The notes under the pieces: generated by a model
Database searches by the model: none
Seen by the model: the letters and a program-made list of their open reading frames with translations, nothing else
What the model was told of the DNA's origin: nothing
Shown here: positions 50,994 to 60,382 of the stretch, piece by piece
Position numbering within the stretch: position 1 is the first letter of the stretch
Layout: each line of letters starts with the position of its first letter
DNA from: Streptomyces longhuiensis
GTDB lineage: Bacteria; Actinomycetota; Actinomycetes; Streptomycetales; Streptomycetaceae
Direction of reading: 5' to 3'
Assembly (NCBI RefSeq): GCF_020616555.1
Contig: NZ_CP085173.1
Location: 6,464,001-6,528,000 of the forward strand
DNA length: 64,000 nt
Program-made: the position numbers and the translations under genes

Positions 50994-51290
50994 ATGCCTG
51001 GCATCACGCGCGAGGAGGTCGCACACCTCGCACGGCTGGCGCGTCTGGAGCTGAAGGACGAAGAGCTCGACCACTTCGCCGGACAGCTCGACGACATCAT
51101 CGGCGCGGTCGCCCGCGTCTCGGAGGTCGCCGACCAAGACGTACCGCCGACCTCCCACCCGCTCCCGCTGACGAACGTCATGCGGGCGGACGAGGTTCGT
51201 CCGTCGCTCACCCCCGAGCAGGCGCTCTCCGGCGCCCCGGCCCAGGAACAGCAGCGTTTCAAGGTGCCGCAGATCCTGGGGGAGGACTAA
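50994..51290 (+). CDS. gatC: Asp/Glu-tRNA amidotransferase subunit C
   Basis: Small subunit of the GatCAB complex that converts Glu-tRNA(Gln) and Asp-tRNA(Asn) to the amidated forms, 98 aa. Recognised by [21 protein letters not shown] at the start, the QLDDIIG segment and [13 protein letters not shown] 50994. gatA follows 5 bp downstream. It stabilises GatA-GatB contact. Confidence 0.96.
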   Translation: MPGITREEVAHLARLARLELKDEELDHFAGQLDDIIGAVARVSEVADQDVPPTSHPLPLTNVMRADEVRPSLTPEQALSGAPAQEQQRFKVPQILGED

Positions 51291-51295
51291 TCACC

Positions 51296-52795
51296 ATGAC
51301 GGACAGCAACATCATCAAGCTCACCGCCGCCGAGATCGCCTCGAAGATCGCCGCCGGCGAGCTCACGGCCGTCGAGGTCACCGAGGCCCACCTGGCCCGG
51401 ATCGAGGCCGTCGACGAGAAGGTGCACGCCTTCCTGCACGTCGACCGTGAGGGCGCGCTCGCGCAGGCCCGCGCCGTCGACGCCAAGCGCGCCGCGGGCG
51501 AGAAGCTCGGCCCGCTGGCCGGCGTACCGCTCGCGCTGAAGGACATCTTCACCACCGAGGGCATCCCGACCACGGTCGGTTCGAAGATCCTCGAAGGCTG
51601 GATCCCGCCGTACGACGCCACCCTGACGCGCAAGCTCAAGGACGCCGACGTCGTCATCCTCGGCAAGACCAACATGGACGAGTTCGCCATGGGGTCCTCC
51701 ACCGAGAACAGCGCCTACGGCCCGACCGGCAACCCGTGGGACCTCACCCGCATCCCCGGCGGCTCCGGCGGTGGTTCCTCCGCGGCCCTCGCCGCCTACG
51801 AGGCCCCGCTCGCCATCGGCACGGACACCGGCGGTTCGATCCGCCAGCCCGCGGCCGTCACCGGCACCGTCGGCGTCAAGCCGACCTACGGCGGCGTCTC
51901 GCGCTACGGCATGGTGGCGTTCTCCAGCTCCCTCGACCAGGGCGGCCCCTGCGCCCGTACGGTCCTGGACGCGGCGCTGCTGCACGAGGTCATCGCCGGC
52001 CACGACCCGCTCGACTCGACGTCCATCGACGCGCCGGTCCCGCCGGTCGTCGAGGCTGCGCGCAACGGCTCGGTCCAGGGCATGCGCGTCGGCGTCGTCA
52101 AGCAGTTCTCCGGCGAGGGCTACCAGGCCGGCGTCGTCCAGCGCTTCAACGAGTCGGTCGAGCTGCTCACGTCGCTCGGCGCCGAGATCGTCGAGCTGGA
52201 CTGCCCGACCTTCGACCTGGCCCTGTCGGCGTACTACCTGATCGCGCCGTCCGAGTGCTCGTCCAACCTGGCCCGCTTCGACGCCATGCGCTACGGCCTG
52301 CGGGTCGGCGACGACGGCACGAAGTCGGCCGAGGACGTCACCGCCCTCACCCGTGAGGCCGGCTTCGGCGACGAGGTCAAGCGCCGCGTCATCCTCGGCA
52401 CGTACGCGCTCAGCTCCGGCTACTACGACGCGTACTACGGCAGCGCCCAGAAGGTCCGCACCCTGATCACCCAGGAGTTCGAGCGGGCCTTCGAGCAGGT
52501 CGACGTGATCGTCTCGCCGACGACGCCCACCACCGCCTTCCCGATCGGCGAGCGCGCCGACGACCCGATGGCGATGTACCTGGCCGACGTGTGCACGATC
52601 CCGACCAACATGGCGGGCAACGCCGCCATGTCCCTGCCCTGCGGCCTCGCGCCGGAGGACGGCCTTCCGGTCGGGCTGCAGATCATCGCCCCCGCCATGA
52701 AGGACGACCGTCTGTACAAGGTCGGCGCTGCCGTCGAGGCAGCCTTCGTGGAAAAGTGGGGCCACCCGCTGCTCGAGGAGGCTCCGTCGCTGTGA
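51296..52795 (+). CDS. gatA: Asp/Glu-tRNA amidotransferase subunit A
   Basis: Amidase-signature glutaminase of GatCAB, 499 aa; it frees ammonia from glutamine for transfer to GatB. The Ser-cis-Ser-Lys triad is visible: Lys82 (LALKDIFTT), the [13 protein letters not shown] loop, and the nucleophile Ser in [11 protein letters not shown]. Stop codon overlaps a GTG of the small gene that follows (GTGA). Confidence 0.97.
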   Translation: MTDSNIIKLTAAEIASKIAAGELTAVEVTEAHLARIEAVDEKVHAFLHVDREGALAQARAVDAKRAAGEKLGPLAGVPLALKDIFTTEGIPTTVGSKILEGWIPPYDATLTRKLKDADVVILGKTNMDEFAMGSSTENSAYGPTGNPWDLTRIPGGSGGGSSAALAAYEAPLAIGTDTGGSIRQPAAVTGTVGVKPTYGGVSRYGMVAFSSSLDQGGPCARTVLDAALLHEVIAGHDPLDSTSIDAPVPPVVEAARNGSVQGMRVGVVKQFSGEGYQAGVVQRFNESVELLTSLGAEIVELDCPTFDLALSAYYLIAPSECSSNLARFDAMRYGLRVGDDGTKSAEDVTALTREAGFGDEVKRRVILGTYALSSGYYDAYYGSAQKVRTLITQEFERAFEQVDVIVSPTTPTTAFPIGERADDPMAMYLADVCTIPTNMAGNAAMSLPCGLAPEDGLPVGLQIIAPAMKDDRLYKVGAAVEAAFVEKWGHPLLEEAPSL

Positions 52796-53034
52796 GTGCC
52801 ATGGCAAAGAAGGCCAAGAACTTCAAGAAGTCCAAGACCGGCGTGTACGTGTCGCTGGCGAGCACCGCTTTCGGCGCGATCAGCGTCGCCAAGCAGGCCA
52901 GGATGGCTCGTAACGACCACGACACCCTGCGGCTGATCGACGCCGCGGTGTCCGCCGCCGCCATCGCTACCGGCCTGGCGATCCTCTACCGGGAGCTGAA
53001 GCGCCTGGGCGACGACGACGTCCTGCTGGGCTGA
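52792..53034 (+). CDS. small membrane-associated protein inside the gat operon
   Basis: Protein of 80 aa starting from GTG 52792, which overlaps the gatA stop codon (GTGA) and has GGAGG 10 nt upstream; ATG 52801 is an alternative. It has a strongly basic N-terminus ([12 protein letters not shown]), one helix around [16 protein letters not shown], a charged loop ([11 protein letters not shown]) and a second helix ([16 protein letters not shown]). I do not recognise the family. It lies between gatA and gatB with 16 bp to gatB, so it is surely in the same transcript. Confidence 0.75.
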   Translation: MSAMAKKAKNFKKSKTGVYVSLASTAFGAISVAKQARMARNDHDTLRLIDAAVSAAAIATGLAILYRELKRLGDDDVLLG

Positions 53035-53050
53035 GAGGGAAAGTCTCACC

Positions 53051-54562
53051 GTGACCGTCACTGAACTGATGTCGTACGACGCGGCACTCGCGACGTACGA
53101 CCCCGTCATGGGCCTCGAGGTCCATGTCGAGCTGGGTACGAAGACGAAGATGTTCTGCGGGTGCTCCACCGAGCTGGGCGCCGAGCCCAACTCGCAGACG
53201 TGCCCGACCTGTCTCGGCCTGCCCGGCTCGCTCCCGGTCGTCAACGCGATCGGCGTCGAGTCGGCCATCAAGATCGGCCTCGCGCTCAACTGCGAGATCG
53301 CCGACTGGTGCCGCTTCGCCCGGAAGAACTACTTCTATCCGGACATGCCGAAGAACTTCCAGACCTCCCAGTACGACGAGCCCATCGCCTTCAACGGCTA
53401 CCTCGACGTCCAGCTGGAGGACGGCGAGATCTTCCGCGTGGAGATCGAGCGCGCCCACATGGAGGAGGACACCGGCAAGTCGCTGCACGTCGGTGGCGCG
53501 ACGGGCCGTATCCACGGCGCCTCGCACTCCCTGCTCGACTACAACCGCGCCGGCATCCCCCTCATCGAGATCGTCACCAAGCCGATCGAGGGCGCCGGGG
53601 AGCGTGCGCCGGAGGTCGCGAAGGCGTACGTCGCCGAGCTGCGCGAGGTCATCAAGGCGCTCGACGTCTCCGAGGCCCGCATGGACAAGGGCCAGATGCG
53701 CTGCGACGTGAACCTGTCGCTGCGCACCGGCCCCGAGGCGCCGTTCGGCACCCGCTCGGAGACGAAGAACGTCAACTCGCTGCGTTCCGTCGAGCGCGCC
53801 GCCCGTTACGAGATCCAGCGCCACGCCGCTGTTCTGTCGTCCGGCGGCACGATCGTGCAGGAGACCCGTCACTTCCACGAGGAGGACGGCTCCACCACGT
53901 CGGGCCGCATCAAGGACAACGCCGAGGACTACCGCTACTTCCCCGAGCCGGACCTGGTGCCGGTGGCGCCCGCCCGCGCCTGGGTGGAGGAGCTGCGCTC
54001 GGCGCTGCCCGAGATGCCGCGCGTGCGCCGCAACCGGCTGCGCGAGGAGTGGGGCGTCTCCGAGCACGACATGCAGTCGATCCTCAACGCGGGCGCGGTC
54101 GACCCGATCGTCGCCACGATCGAGGCCGGCGCGGACTCCGTCTCGGCCCGCAAGTGGTGGATGGGCGAGCTCGCCCGTAACGCCAACGAGTCGGGCACCG
54201 CGCTCGACGAGCTGCCCATCACCCCGGCCCAGGTGGCCCGGGTGGCGGCGCTCGTCTCCGCCGGTGACCTCAACGACAAGCTGGCGCGCCAGGTCATCGA
54301 GGGTGTCCTCGCGGGCGAGGGCGACCCGGACACGGTCGTCGAGAAGCGCGGCCTGAAGGTCGTCTCGGACGAGGGCGCGCTCGGCGCGGCCGTCGACGAG
54401 GCCATCGCGGGCAACGCCGGGATCGCCGACAAGATCCGTGGCGGCAAGGTCGCCGCCGTCGGCGCCCTCGTGGGTGCCGTCATGAAGGCGACCCGCGGTC
54501 AGGCCGACGCGGCGCGCGTCAAGGAGCTGATCCTGGAAAAGCTGGGCGTCTCCGACGGCTAG
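53051..54562 (+). CDS. gatB: Asp/Glu-tRNA amidotransferase subunit B
   Basis: tRNA-binding kinase-like subunit of GatCAB, 503 aa: phosphorylates and amidates the mischarged aminoacyl-tRNA. Recognised by [19 protein letters not shown], the Cys pair in [61 protein letters not shown] and the C-terminal YqeY-like tail domain. GTG 53051. The operon ends in two hairpins (54572-54650). Confidence 0.97.
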   Translation: MTVTELMSYDAALATYDPVMGLEVHVELGTKTKMFCGCSTELGAEPNSQTCPTCLGLPGSLPVVNAIGVESAIKIGLALNCEIADWCRFARKNYFYPDMPKNFQTSQYDEPIAFNGYLDVQLEDGEIFRVEIERAHMEEDTGKSLHVGGATGRIHGASHSLLDYNRAGIPLIEIVTKPIEGAGERAPEVAKAYVAELREVIKALDVSEARMDKGQMRCDVNLSLRTGPEAPFGTRSETKNVNSLRSVERAARYEIQRHAAVLSSGGTIVQETRHFHEEDGSTTSGRIKDNAEDYRYFPEPDLVPVAPARAWVEELRSALPEMPRVRRNRLREEWGVSEHDMQSILNAGAVDPIVATIEAGADSVSARKWWMGELARNANESGTALDELPITPAQVARVAALVSAGDLNDKLARQVIEGVLAGEGDPDTVVEKRGLKVVSDEGALGAAVDEAIAGNAGIADKIRGGKVAAVGALVGAVMKATRGQADAARVKELILEKLGVSDG

Positions 54563-54571
54563 GCGGTTCTT

Positions 54572-54590
54572 GCGGGGGCTCCGTCCCCGC
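54572..54590 (+). terminator. first hairpin after gatB
   Basis: GCGGGG (54572-54577) and CCCCGC (54585-54590) with a 7-nt loop, 10 nt after the stop codon. Confidence 0.55.
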
Positions 54591-54606
54591 ACTTCCGCTC
54601 CCTCGA

Positions 54607-54650
54607 CCTCGAACGCCGGCCGGGCTGAACCGTCCGGTCGGCGTTCGAGG
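54607..54650 (+). terminator. second, stronger hairpin after gatB
   Basis: Perfect 12-bp stem CCTCGAACGCCG (54607-54618) with CGGCGTTCGAGG (54639-54650), extended by further CGG/CCG pairing. This CTCGAACGCCGG type of inverted repeat is frequent after Streptomyces genes. Confidence 0.8.
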
Positions 54651-54677
54651 TGGGGAGTATGAATTCCGGAGCGCACG

Positions 54678-55931
54678 TTGAGCACCATCCCCGCCGAACT
54701 CCTCTCCGTCACCCTCCTCCTGCTCATCCTCGGCTTCGCCGTGGTCCGTCCCCGGCAGCTGCCGGAGGCCGTCGTCGCCGTGCCCGCCGCGGCGATCGTC
54801 GTGGCCGTCGGCGCCGTGTCGCCCGCGCACGCGTGGGCCGAGACGCAGGACCTGCTCCCGGTCGTCGGGTTCCTCGCGGCCGTCCTGGTGCTTGCTCAGC
54901 TCTGCGCCGACGAGGGCCTGTTCAAGGCCGCGGGCGACGCCATCGCGCGGGCCTGCAAGGGCAGCCCGCGCCGCATGCTCGGCGGGGTCTTCGCCGCCGC
55001 CGCCGTGATCACGGCCGTACTGAGCCTGGACGCCACGGTCGTGCTGCTCACGCCGGTCGTCCTCGCCACCGCCCGCCGGATCGGCGCGAGGCCGCGCCCG
55101 CACGTCTACGCGAGCGCCCACCTCGCCAACTCCGCCTCGCTCCTCCTGCCGGTCTCGAACCTCACCAATCTGCTCGCCTTCACCGCGAGCGGACTCACCT
55201 TCGCGCGGTTCGCGGGGCTCATGGCCCTGCCGTGGCTGGGCGCGATCGCCGTCGAGTACGCGGTGTTCCGGCGGTACTTCGCCGACGACCTGGCGGCGCC
55301 CGCGCACGAGCCGGACGCCGAGGAGCCGCCCGGCCTGCCGGTGTTCACCCTCACCGTCCTCGCCCTGACGCTCGTGGGCTTCGTGGTCACCTCGTTCGCC
55401 GGGATCGATCCGCTGTGGGCGGCGATCGTCGGCACGGCCGTCCTCGCGGTGCGGGCACTCGGGCAGCGGCGCACGACCCCGCTCGCGCTGGTGAAGTCGG
55501 CGCACCCGTACTTCTGCCTCTTCGTGCTCGCGCTCGGGATCGTGGTCAAGGCGGTCGTCGACAACGGGCTCGGGGACGGCATCGACCGGCTGCTGCCCGA
55601 GGGCTCGTCGCTGCCCGCGCTGCTCGCCGTCGCCGGGGTCGCGGCCCTGCTCGCCAACCTGATCAACAACCTTCCGGCCGTTCTCGCGCTGCTCCCCGTG
55701 GCGGGGCCCGCGGGTCCGGGGCCGGTCCTCGCCGTCCTCATCGGCGTCAACCTCGGCCCCAACCTCACGTACGTGGGCTCCCTCGCCACGCTCCTGTGGC
55801 GCCGCATCGTCCACGCCCACGACGTGCATCCCCAGCTCGGTGACTTCACCCGGCTCGGCGTGCTCACGGTCCCGGCGACGCTGGTCGTGTCAACGGTGGC
55901 GCTCTGGGCGGGACTTCAGTTCCTCGGCTGA
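54678..55931 (+). CDS. ArsB/NhaD-type anion or Na+/H+ transporter
   Basis: Membrane transporter of 417 aa with about 11 hydrophobic segments, of the ion-transporter superfamily that includes ArsB, CitM and NhaD. Sequence features: MLGGVFAAAAVITAVLSLDA with a following TPVVL, and the pseudo-symmetric NLINNLPAVLALLP, GVNLGPNLTYVGSLATLLWRR. The last segment matches ArsB-like proteins. No arsenic-resistance genes are nearby, so the ion is unknown. TTG 54678 has GGAGCG six nt upstream. Confidence 0.82.
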   Translation: MSTIPAELLSVTLLLLILGFAVVRPRQLPEAVVAVPAAAIVVAVGAVSPAHAWAETQDLLPVVGFLAAVLVLAQLCADEGLFKAAGDAIARACKGSPRRMLGGVFAAAAVITAVLSLDATVVLLTPVVLATARRIGARPRPHVYASAHLANSASLLLPVSNLTNLLAFTASGLTFARFAGLMALPWLGAIAVEYAVFRRYFADDLAAPAHEPDAEEPPGLPVFTLTVLALTLVGFVVTSFAGIDPLWAAIVGTAVLAVRALGQRRTTPLALVKSAHPYFCLFVLALGIVVKAVVDNGLGDGIDRLLPEGSSLPALLAVAGVAALLANLINNLPAVLALLPVAGPAGPGPVLAVLIGVNLGPNLTYVGSLATLLWRRIVHAHDVHPQLGDFTRLGVLTVPATLVVSTVALWAGLQFLG

Positions 55932-56113
55932 CGGGTCACGGAGAGCGAGCAGCCCGTCGGACCGGAGGGTGACCGTGAATTCCCGCGCACTCCTGTGACT
56001 AAGGCCACGAAAGCGACAAAGGATCACTTCTTGCTGTAAGAGTGGCTGGCCATTGCTCATGTGTCTTTGCGGGCCGTTCCCGGTGAAGATCCACAAACCC
56101 TGGGAGCACGACC

Positions 56114-58387
56114 GTGGCAGCACTCGCACGATGGTGTGCACGGCACCGCCTCGTAGTCGTCCTGCTGTGGCTCCTCGCCCTCGGCGGCACGAGCGCGGCA
56201 GCGGCCGTCGCCGGCTCCTCCTACTCGAACGACTACGAGGCACCGGGCACCGAGTCGGGACGCGCCACCCAGCTCCTCAACGAGGGATTCCCCGGCCTCG
56301 GCGGCGACAGCGACACCGTCGTCTGGCACACGGACGGCAGCATGGTCCGCGCCGCCGACGTGAAAGAGCGCATGACCCGCACGCTCGACAGGATCGAGCA
56401 CCTGCCCGGCGTCGCCGCGGTCACCGGCCCGTACGAGCAGCAGGGCGCCGGCCAGACGAGCGCCGACGGACGCACCGCCTACGCCACGGTCACCTTCGAC
56501 AAGCAGTCCGGCGACATCGCCAAGGCGGACGCGCAGCGTCTCGTCGACACCGCCAAGGCCGCCGAGGTCGACGCCCCCGACGGGCTGCGGGTCGAACTCG
56601 GCGGCAGCGCCGTCGCCCTGACCGAGTCCGCCCAGGGGCATGTCGCCGAGATCGTCGGCGTCGTGGTCGCCGCCGTCGTCCTCCTGCTCGCCTTCGGCTC
56701 CCTCGCGGCCAGCGCCCTGCCGATCGCCACGGCCCTGGTCAGCGTGGGCACCGCCGCCTCCGGCATCGTGCTCCTCGGCCATGTGATGACCGTCGCCGAC
56801 TTCGCCCCGATGCTCGGGATGCTCGTCGGCCTCGGGGTCGGCATCGACTACGCGCTGTTCATCGTGACCCGGCACCGGCGCGGCCTGAAACAGGGCCTGC
56901 CCGTGAACGAGGCGGCGGAGCGCGCCGTCGCCACGACCGGACGCGCGGTCGTCTTCGCCGGCGCCACCGTCTGCATCGCGCTCCTCGGCATGCTGATCCT
57001 GCGCCTCGGCTTCCTCAACGGCGTCGCGATCGCCGCCTCCCTGACCGTGCTCCTCACCGTCGCCGCGTCCGTCACACTGCTGCCCGCGCTCCTGTCGTTC
57101 ATCGGCATGCGCGCGCTCAGCAGGCGCCAACGGCGCAGACTCGCCGCACACGGGCCCGAGCCCGAGCTGCCGACCGGGCTCGCCGCCCGCTGGGCCGCCT
57201 TCGTGGAGCGCCACCCCCGGCTCCTCGGCGGCCTCGCCGTCGGCGTGATCGCGGTGCTCTCGGTGCCCACGTTCTTCCTGCACCTGGGCACGTCCGACCA
57301 GGGCAACAACGCGTCGTCGTCCACGACCAGGCAGGCGTACGACCTTCTGGCCGACGGATTCGGGCCGGGCGTGAACGGGCCGCTGACCCTCGTCACGCCC
57401 ATAGACGGCGCCGGCGACCAGGTGGCCGTGAGCCGTCTGGAGTCCATGATCGGCTCGGCCGAGGGCGTCTCCTCGGTGACCCCGGCGACGTACAACGAGA
57501 GCGGCACCGCCGCCTTCCTGACCGTCGTGCCGAAGTCCGCGCCCCAGTCCCAGAGGACCAGCGAACTCGTCGACCGGCTGCGCAGCGACGTCATCCCCGA
57601 GGCCGAGAAGGGCACGTCCCTCGATGTGCAGCTCGGCGGCGTCACCGCCAGCTACGACGACTTCGCCGACGTCATCATCGGCAAACTGCCGCTCTTCGTG
57701 GGCGTCGTCATCGGACTCGGCTGCGTGCTGCTGCTCCTCGCCTTCCGCTCGATCGGCATCCCCCTCAAGGCCGCCGCGATGAACGTCGCGGCCGTCGCCT
57801 CCGCCTTCGGCGTCGTCGTCGCGATCTTCCAGTGGGGCTGGGGCAGCGAGATGCTCGGCCTCGGCAGAGCGGGCCCGATCGAGCCCTTCCTCCCCGTGAT
57901 CATGGTGTCGGTCCTGTTCGGGCTCTCGATGGACTACCAGGTGTTCCTGGTCAGCCGCATGTACGAGGAGTGGCTGGAGACCCGCGACAACCGGCGGGCC
58001 GTCCGCGTCGGGCTCGCCGAGACCAGCCGCGTCATCAACTCCGCGGCCGTGATCATGATTTCGGTCTTCCTGGCCTTCGTCCTCAGCGGGGACCGCGTCA
58101 TCGCGATGTTCGGCATCGCCCTGGCCGCCGCCGTCGCCCTCGACGCGTTCGTCCTGCGCACGCTCCTGGTGCCCGCCCTCATGCACATGCTCGGCGGCGC
58201 CAACTGGTGGCTGCCCAAGTGGCTCGACCGCCGGCTGCCCCGCATCAGCATCGAGCCGTCCGAATGCCGCGAGCCGCATGCGAGTATTCCCGGACAGCAC
58301 CAAGCCGCGGACGGCGCCCTGCTGCACACACTGGTGAAGGCCGAAGCCGAGGAGCGCAAGCGCGATGTACACGATCTCCCTGGGTGA
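56114..58387 (+). CDS. MMPL-family RND-type transporter
   Basis: Large export protein of 757 aa with two repeats of one helix, an extracytoplasmic loop, then five to six helices, the MMPL/RND layout. The functional GxxxDYxxF signatures occur in both halves (GLGVGIDYALFIVTRHRRG and GLSMDYQVFLVSRMYEEW). Such proteins export lipids, pigments or drugs by proton force. GTG 56114. The 3' end overlaps the acetyltransferase gene by 23 bp, so they are co-transcribed. Confidence 0.92.
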   Translation: MAALARWCARHRLVVVLLWLLALGGTSAAAAVAGSSYSNDYEAPGTESGRATQLLNEGFPGLGGDSDTVVWHTDGSMVRAADVKERMTRTLDRIEHLPGVAAVTGPYEQQGAGQTSADGRTAYATVTFDKQSGDIAKADAQRLVDTAKAAEVDAPDGLRVELGGSAVALTESAQGHVAEIVGVVVAAVVLLLAFGSLAASALPIATALVSVGTAASGIVLLGHVMTVADFAPMLGMLVGLGVGIDYALFIVTRHRRGLKQGLPVNEAAERAVATTGRAVVFAGATVCIALLGMLILRLGFLNGVAIAASLTVLLTVAASVTLLPALLSFIGMRALSRRQRRRLAAHGPEPELPTGLAARWAAFVERHPRLLGGLAVGVIAVLSVPTFFLHLGTSDQGNNASSSTTRQAYDLLADGFGPGVNGPLTLVTPIDGAGDQVAVSRLESMIGSAEGVSSVTPATYNESGTAAFLTVVPKSAPQSQRTSELVDRLRSDVIPEAEKGTSLDVQLGGVTASYDDFADVIIGKLPLFVGVVIGLGCVLLLLAFRSIGIPLKAAAMNVAAVASAFGVVVAIFQWGWGSEMLGLGRAGPIEPFLPVIMVSVLFGLSMDYQVFLVSRMYEEWLETRDNRRAVRVGLAETSRVINSAAVIMISVFLAFVLSGDRVIAMFGIALAAAVALDAFVLRTLLVPALMHMLGGANWWLPKWLDRRLPRISIEPSECREPHASIPGQHQAADGALLHTLVKAEAEERKRDVHDLPG

Positions 58388-58913
58388 CGACGGCGCGGAA
58401 CTGCGGCCCCTTGAGACGTGGCACGCCGAGCAGTTCCTCACCCATCTGGAGCGCGGCCGCGAGTTCATCGGGCAGCACGTCTCGTTCGGCTCGAACATCA
58501 AGGACGTCGCCTCGGCCCGTGACCTGCTCAGGTCCTACGCCGACAAGCGCGCCTCCGACACCGGAAGCCTGCACGGGATCTGGCTGGACGGGACGCTCGT
58601 CGGCGGCCTGCTCTTCCGGATCTTCGACGCGGAGGGCGGCAACTGCGAGATCGGCTGCTGGCTCGAGCCCGCCGCGGCCGGGCGCGGCCTCGTCACGCGC
58701 GGCGCGCGCGTCCTCATCGACTGGGCGGTCCTCGAACGCGGCATCCACCGCGTGGAGTGGGTCGCCTCCTCCGAGAACGGGCCCAGCCTGAACGTGGCGC
58801 GGCGGCTCGGCATGAAGCGGGAGGGCGTGCTGCGCGAGGCGAGCACGCACAAGGGCGTCAAGCAGGATCTTGAGGTGTGGTCGGTTCTCGCGGCGGAGTG
58901 GCGCGCGCGTTGA
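58365..58913 (+). CDS. RimJ/RimL-type GNAT acetyltransferase
   Basis: Acetyltransferase of 182 aa of the ribosomal-protein Ser/Ala N-acetylase group. Motif A lies around EIGCWLEPAAAGRGLVTRGARVLIDWA, and the C-terminal RLGMKREGVLREAS is typical. Other members acetylate antibiotics or amino acids. ATG 58365 lies inside the last 23 bp of the MMPL gene, an overlap implying coupled translation. Confidence 0.88.
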   Translation: MYTISLGDDGAELRPLETWHAEQFLTHLERGREFIGQHVSFGSNIKDVASARDLLRSYADKRASDTGSLHGIWLDGTLVGGLLFRIFDAEGGNCEIGCWLEPAAAGRGLVTRGARVLIDWAVLERGIHRVEWVASSENGPSLNVARRLGMKREGVLREASTHKGVKQDLEVWSVLAAEWRAR

Positions 58914-58938
58914 TCCGGCCTGGTCCCAACGAAGGGAC

Positions 58939-60174
58939 CTAGCTCGCCGGTTGTGAGGCGGGTGACTCGGGGGCGGGGGACTCTGCGCTCGACGGCGGGG
59001 CCGACGAGGCTCCGGGTGCCTCGGACGACGGCGGCTGCGACGACTCGGACGACTGGGGCGACGGTGACGTCTCGGACGATGGGGCTGTCGAGGCGTTCGA
59101 GGGGGAGGCCCCGGGCGGGGTGCGCGGCGTGGTCTTCCGGTCGCTGCCGCCCGTGGTCCCCGCGGTTCGGGTGAACCAGCCCTCGGTCTCCGGGTCGTAC
59201 ATCACGAACCTGTTCACCGGCTGCGGCGCGGGCGACACGACCACCACGTTCGACGACTTGTACCCCGCCCAGGCCTTGCCCTGACGCTTCACCGACCCCT
59301 GCAGAGGCACCGGCGCGAGCAGCGGGTTCCCGCACGAGCACCGCACGCGCGGCTCCCCGTGGTCGTTCACGAGCACGGCCGTGCCGGACTGGAGCACGGA
59401 CTGGAAGGCCGTCGCCGCGCCGTCGCGGAAGCCGTGGTTCGTGACCCGGGTGTCGAGGCGGAGCTGGACCGGTGTCAGCGACCGCAGATAGGCGGGGACG
59501 CCGGACGGGTCGAGACCGAGGACGGAGGCGAACGCCTTGTTCTTGTCCGGCTCCGCGCCCAGCGTGCGGATCTGCTTCTCCACGTCGCAGCTGGAGACGT
59601 TGCGGGTGCCGCCGTAGAGACCGGGGGCGGAGCCCTCGACGCCCCGGACGATGTTCGCGTTCTCCGACGGGCCGGTCCCCGAGGCGCTCGGCAGCGCGCT
59701 CGGCGTCGTCGCGGTGGCGCCCTTCCGGGTGCTCGACTCGGTGTACGGGTCGGGGCCGGCCGAGTCGGCGCTCTGGAGGAAGAGCTCGTCGCCGGCCGCG
59801 GTTCCGCCTCCACCGCCGCCGGAACTGGTGAGGACGACGGCGAGCACCACCGCGGCGACGATCAGGACGCCGAGCGCCGCGAGCTTCTTGGGCGTGAACC
59901 GCCACCAGGGGCGATCGGGCTGCGGGCCGTCCGGCGGCGGGGTGCCGCCCGGCGGTGGCGTACCGCCGGGGGGTGGGGTGTCGCCCGGGGGCGGTGGCGT
60001 ACCGCCGGGGCCGCCGCCCGTACTGCCGGAGCCGGAGCCGGAGCCTTCGCCGGGCGGTGGTCCTGACGGGTGCCCGGGCGGCGGTGGGGGTACGGACGCG
60101 GGCTGGGTCGGGCCCGAGAGTGGGCCGGATGGGGGGCCGGTGGGGCGGCCGGGCTCCGTCGGTCGGTCACTCAC
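58939..60174 (-). CDS. proline-rich single-pass membrane protein (DUF6777-like)
   Basis: Protein of 411 aa. Residues 1-90 are Pro/Gly-rich (tandem PPPGGT-like units) and cytoplasmic. A single membrane helix follows (KKLAALGVLIVAAVVLAVVL, about 97-116), then an outside domain with two Cys pairs (SSCDVEKQIRTLG and RVRCSCGNPLL), and a Ser/Pro/Ala-rich tail. The architecture fits a Streptomyces DUF6777-type protein. It may act as an envelope-anchored factor; function unknown. ATG 60174. It is divergent from the streptophobe-type gene. Confidence 0.72.
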   Translation of the reverse strand: MSDRPTEPGRPTGPPSGPLSGPTQPASVPPPPPGHPSGPPPGEGSGSGSGSTGGGPGGTPPPPGDTPPPGGTPPPGGTPPPDGPQPDRPWWRFTPKKLAALGVLIVAAVVLAVVLTSSGGGGGGTAAGDELFLQSADSAGPDPYTESSTRKGATATTPSALPSASGTGPSENANIVRGVEGSAPGLYGGTRNVSSCDVEKQIRTLGAEPDKNKAFASVLGLDPSGVPAYLRSLTPVQLRLDTRVTNHGFRDGAATAFQSVLQSGTAVLVNDHGEPRVRCSCGNPLLAPVPLQGSVKRQGKAWAGYKSSNVVVVSPAPQPVNRFVMYDPETEGWFTRTAGTTGGSDRKTTPRTPPGASPSNASTAPSSETSPSPQSSESSQPPSSEAPGASSAPPSSAESPAPESPASQPAS

Positions 60175-60284
60175 GGGCGCTTCTTCTCACCGTAGGAGGC
60201 ATGGGGCGGGAAGGGGGAGGGGGCGCCTCGCAGTCCGGCGATCCTGTCCCCTATACCCCGGTACCTCCACATTGTGTGCTCCGG

Positions 60285-60321
60285 ACTCGTACGGCCCGCA
60301 AGCCGAACTCGTACGGCCCGC
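60285..60321. repeat. 15-bp direct repeats, 22-bp period, in divergent promoter region
   Basis: ACTCGTACGGCCCGC occurs at 60285-60299 and 60307-60321. The offset of 22 bp is two helical turns. The repeats lie between the starts of the proline-rich protein (60174) and the streptophobe-type gene (60383). Confidence 0.85.
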
Positions 60322-60382
60322 GACGCGACGCGGTCGGCCCTCCCGAGGGGCGGACCGCCCGGCGCCTGCCTAGCGTGGCCCC

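Noticed and set aside
53124..54180. Arg/Ser-rich open frames overlapping gatB
   Set aside because: They are frame shadows of gatB, with biased composition and no motif.
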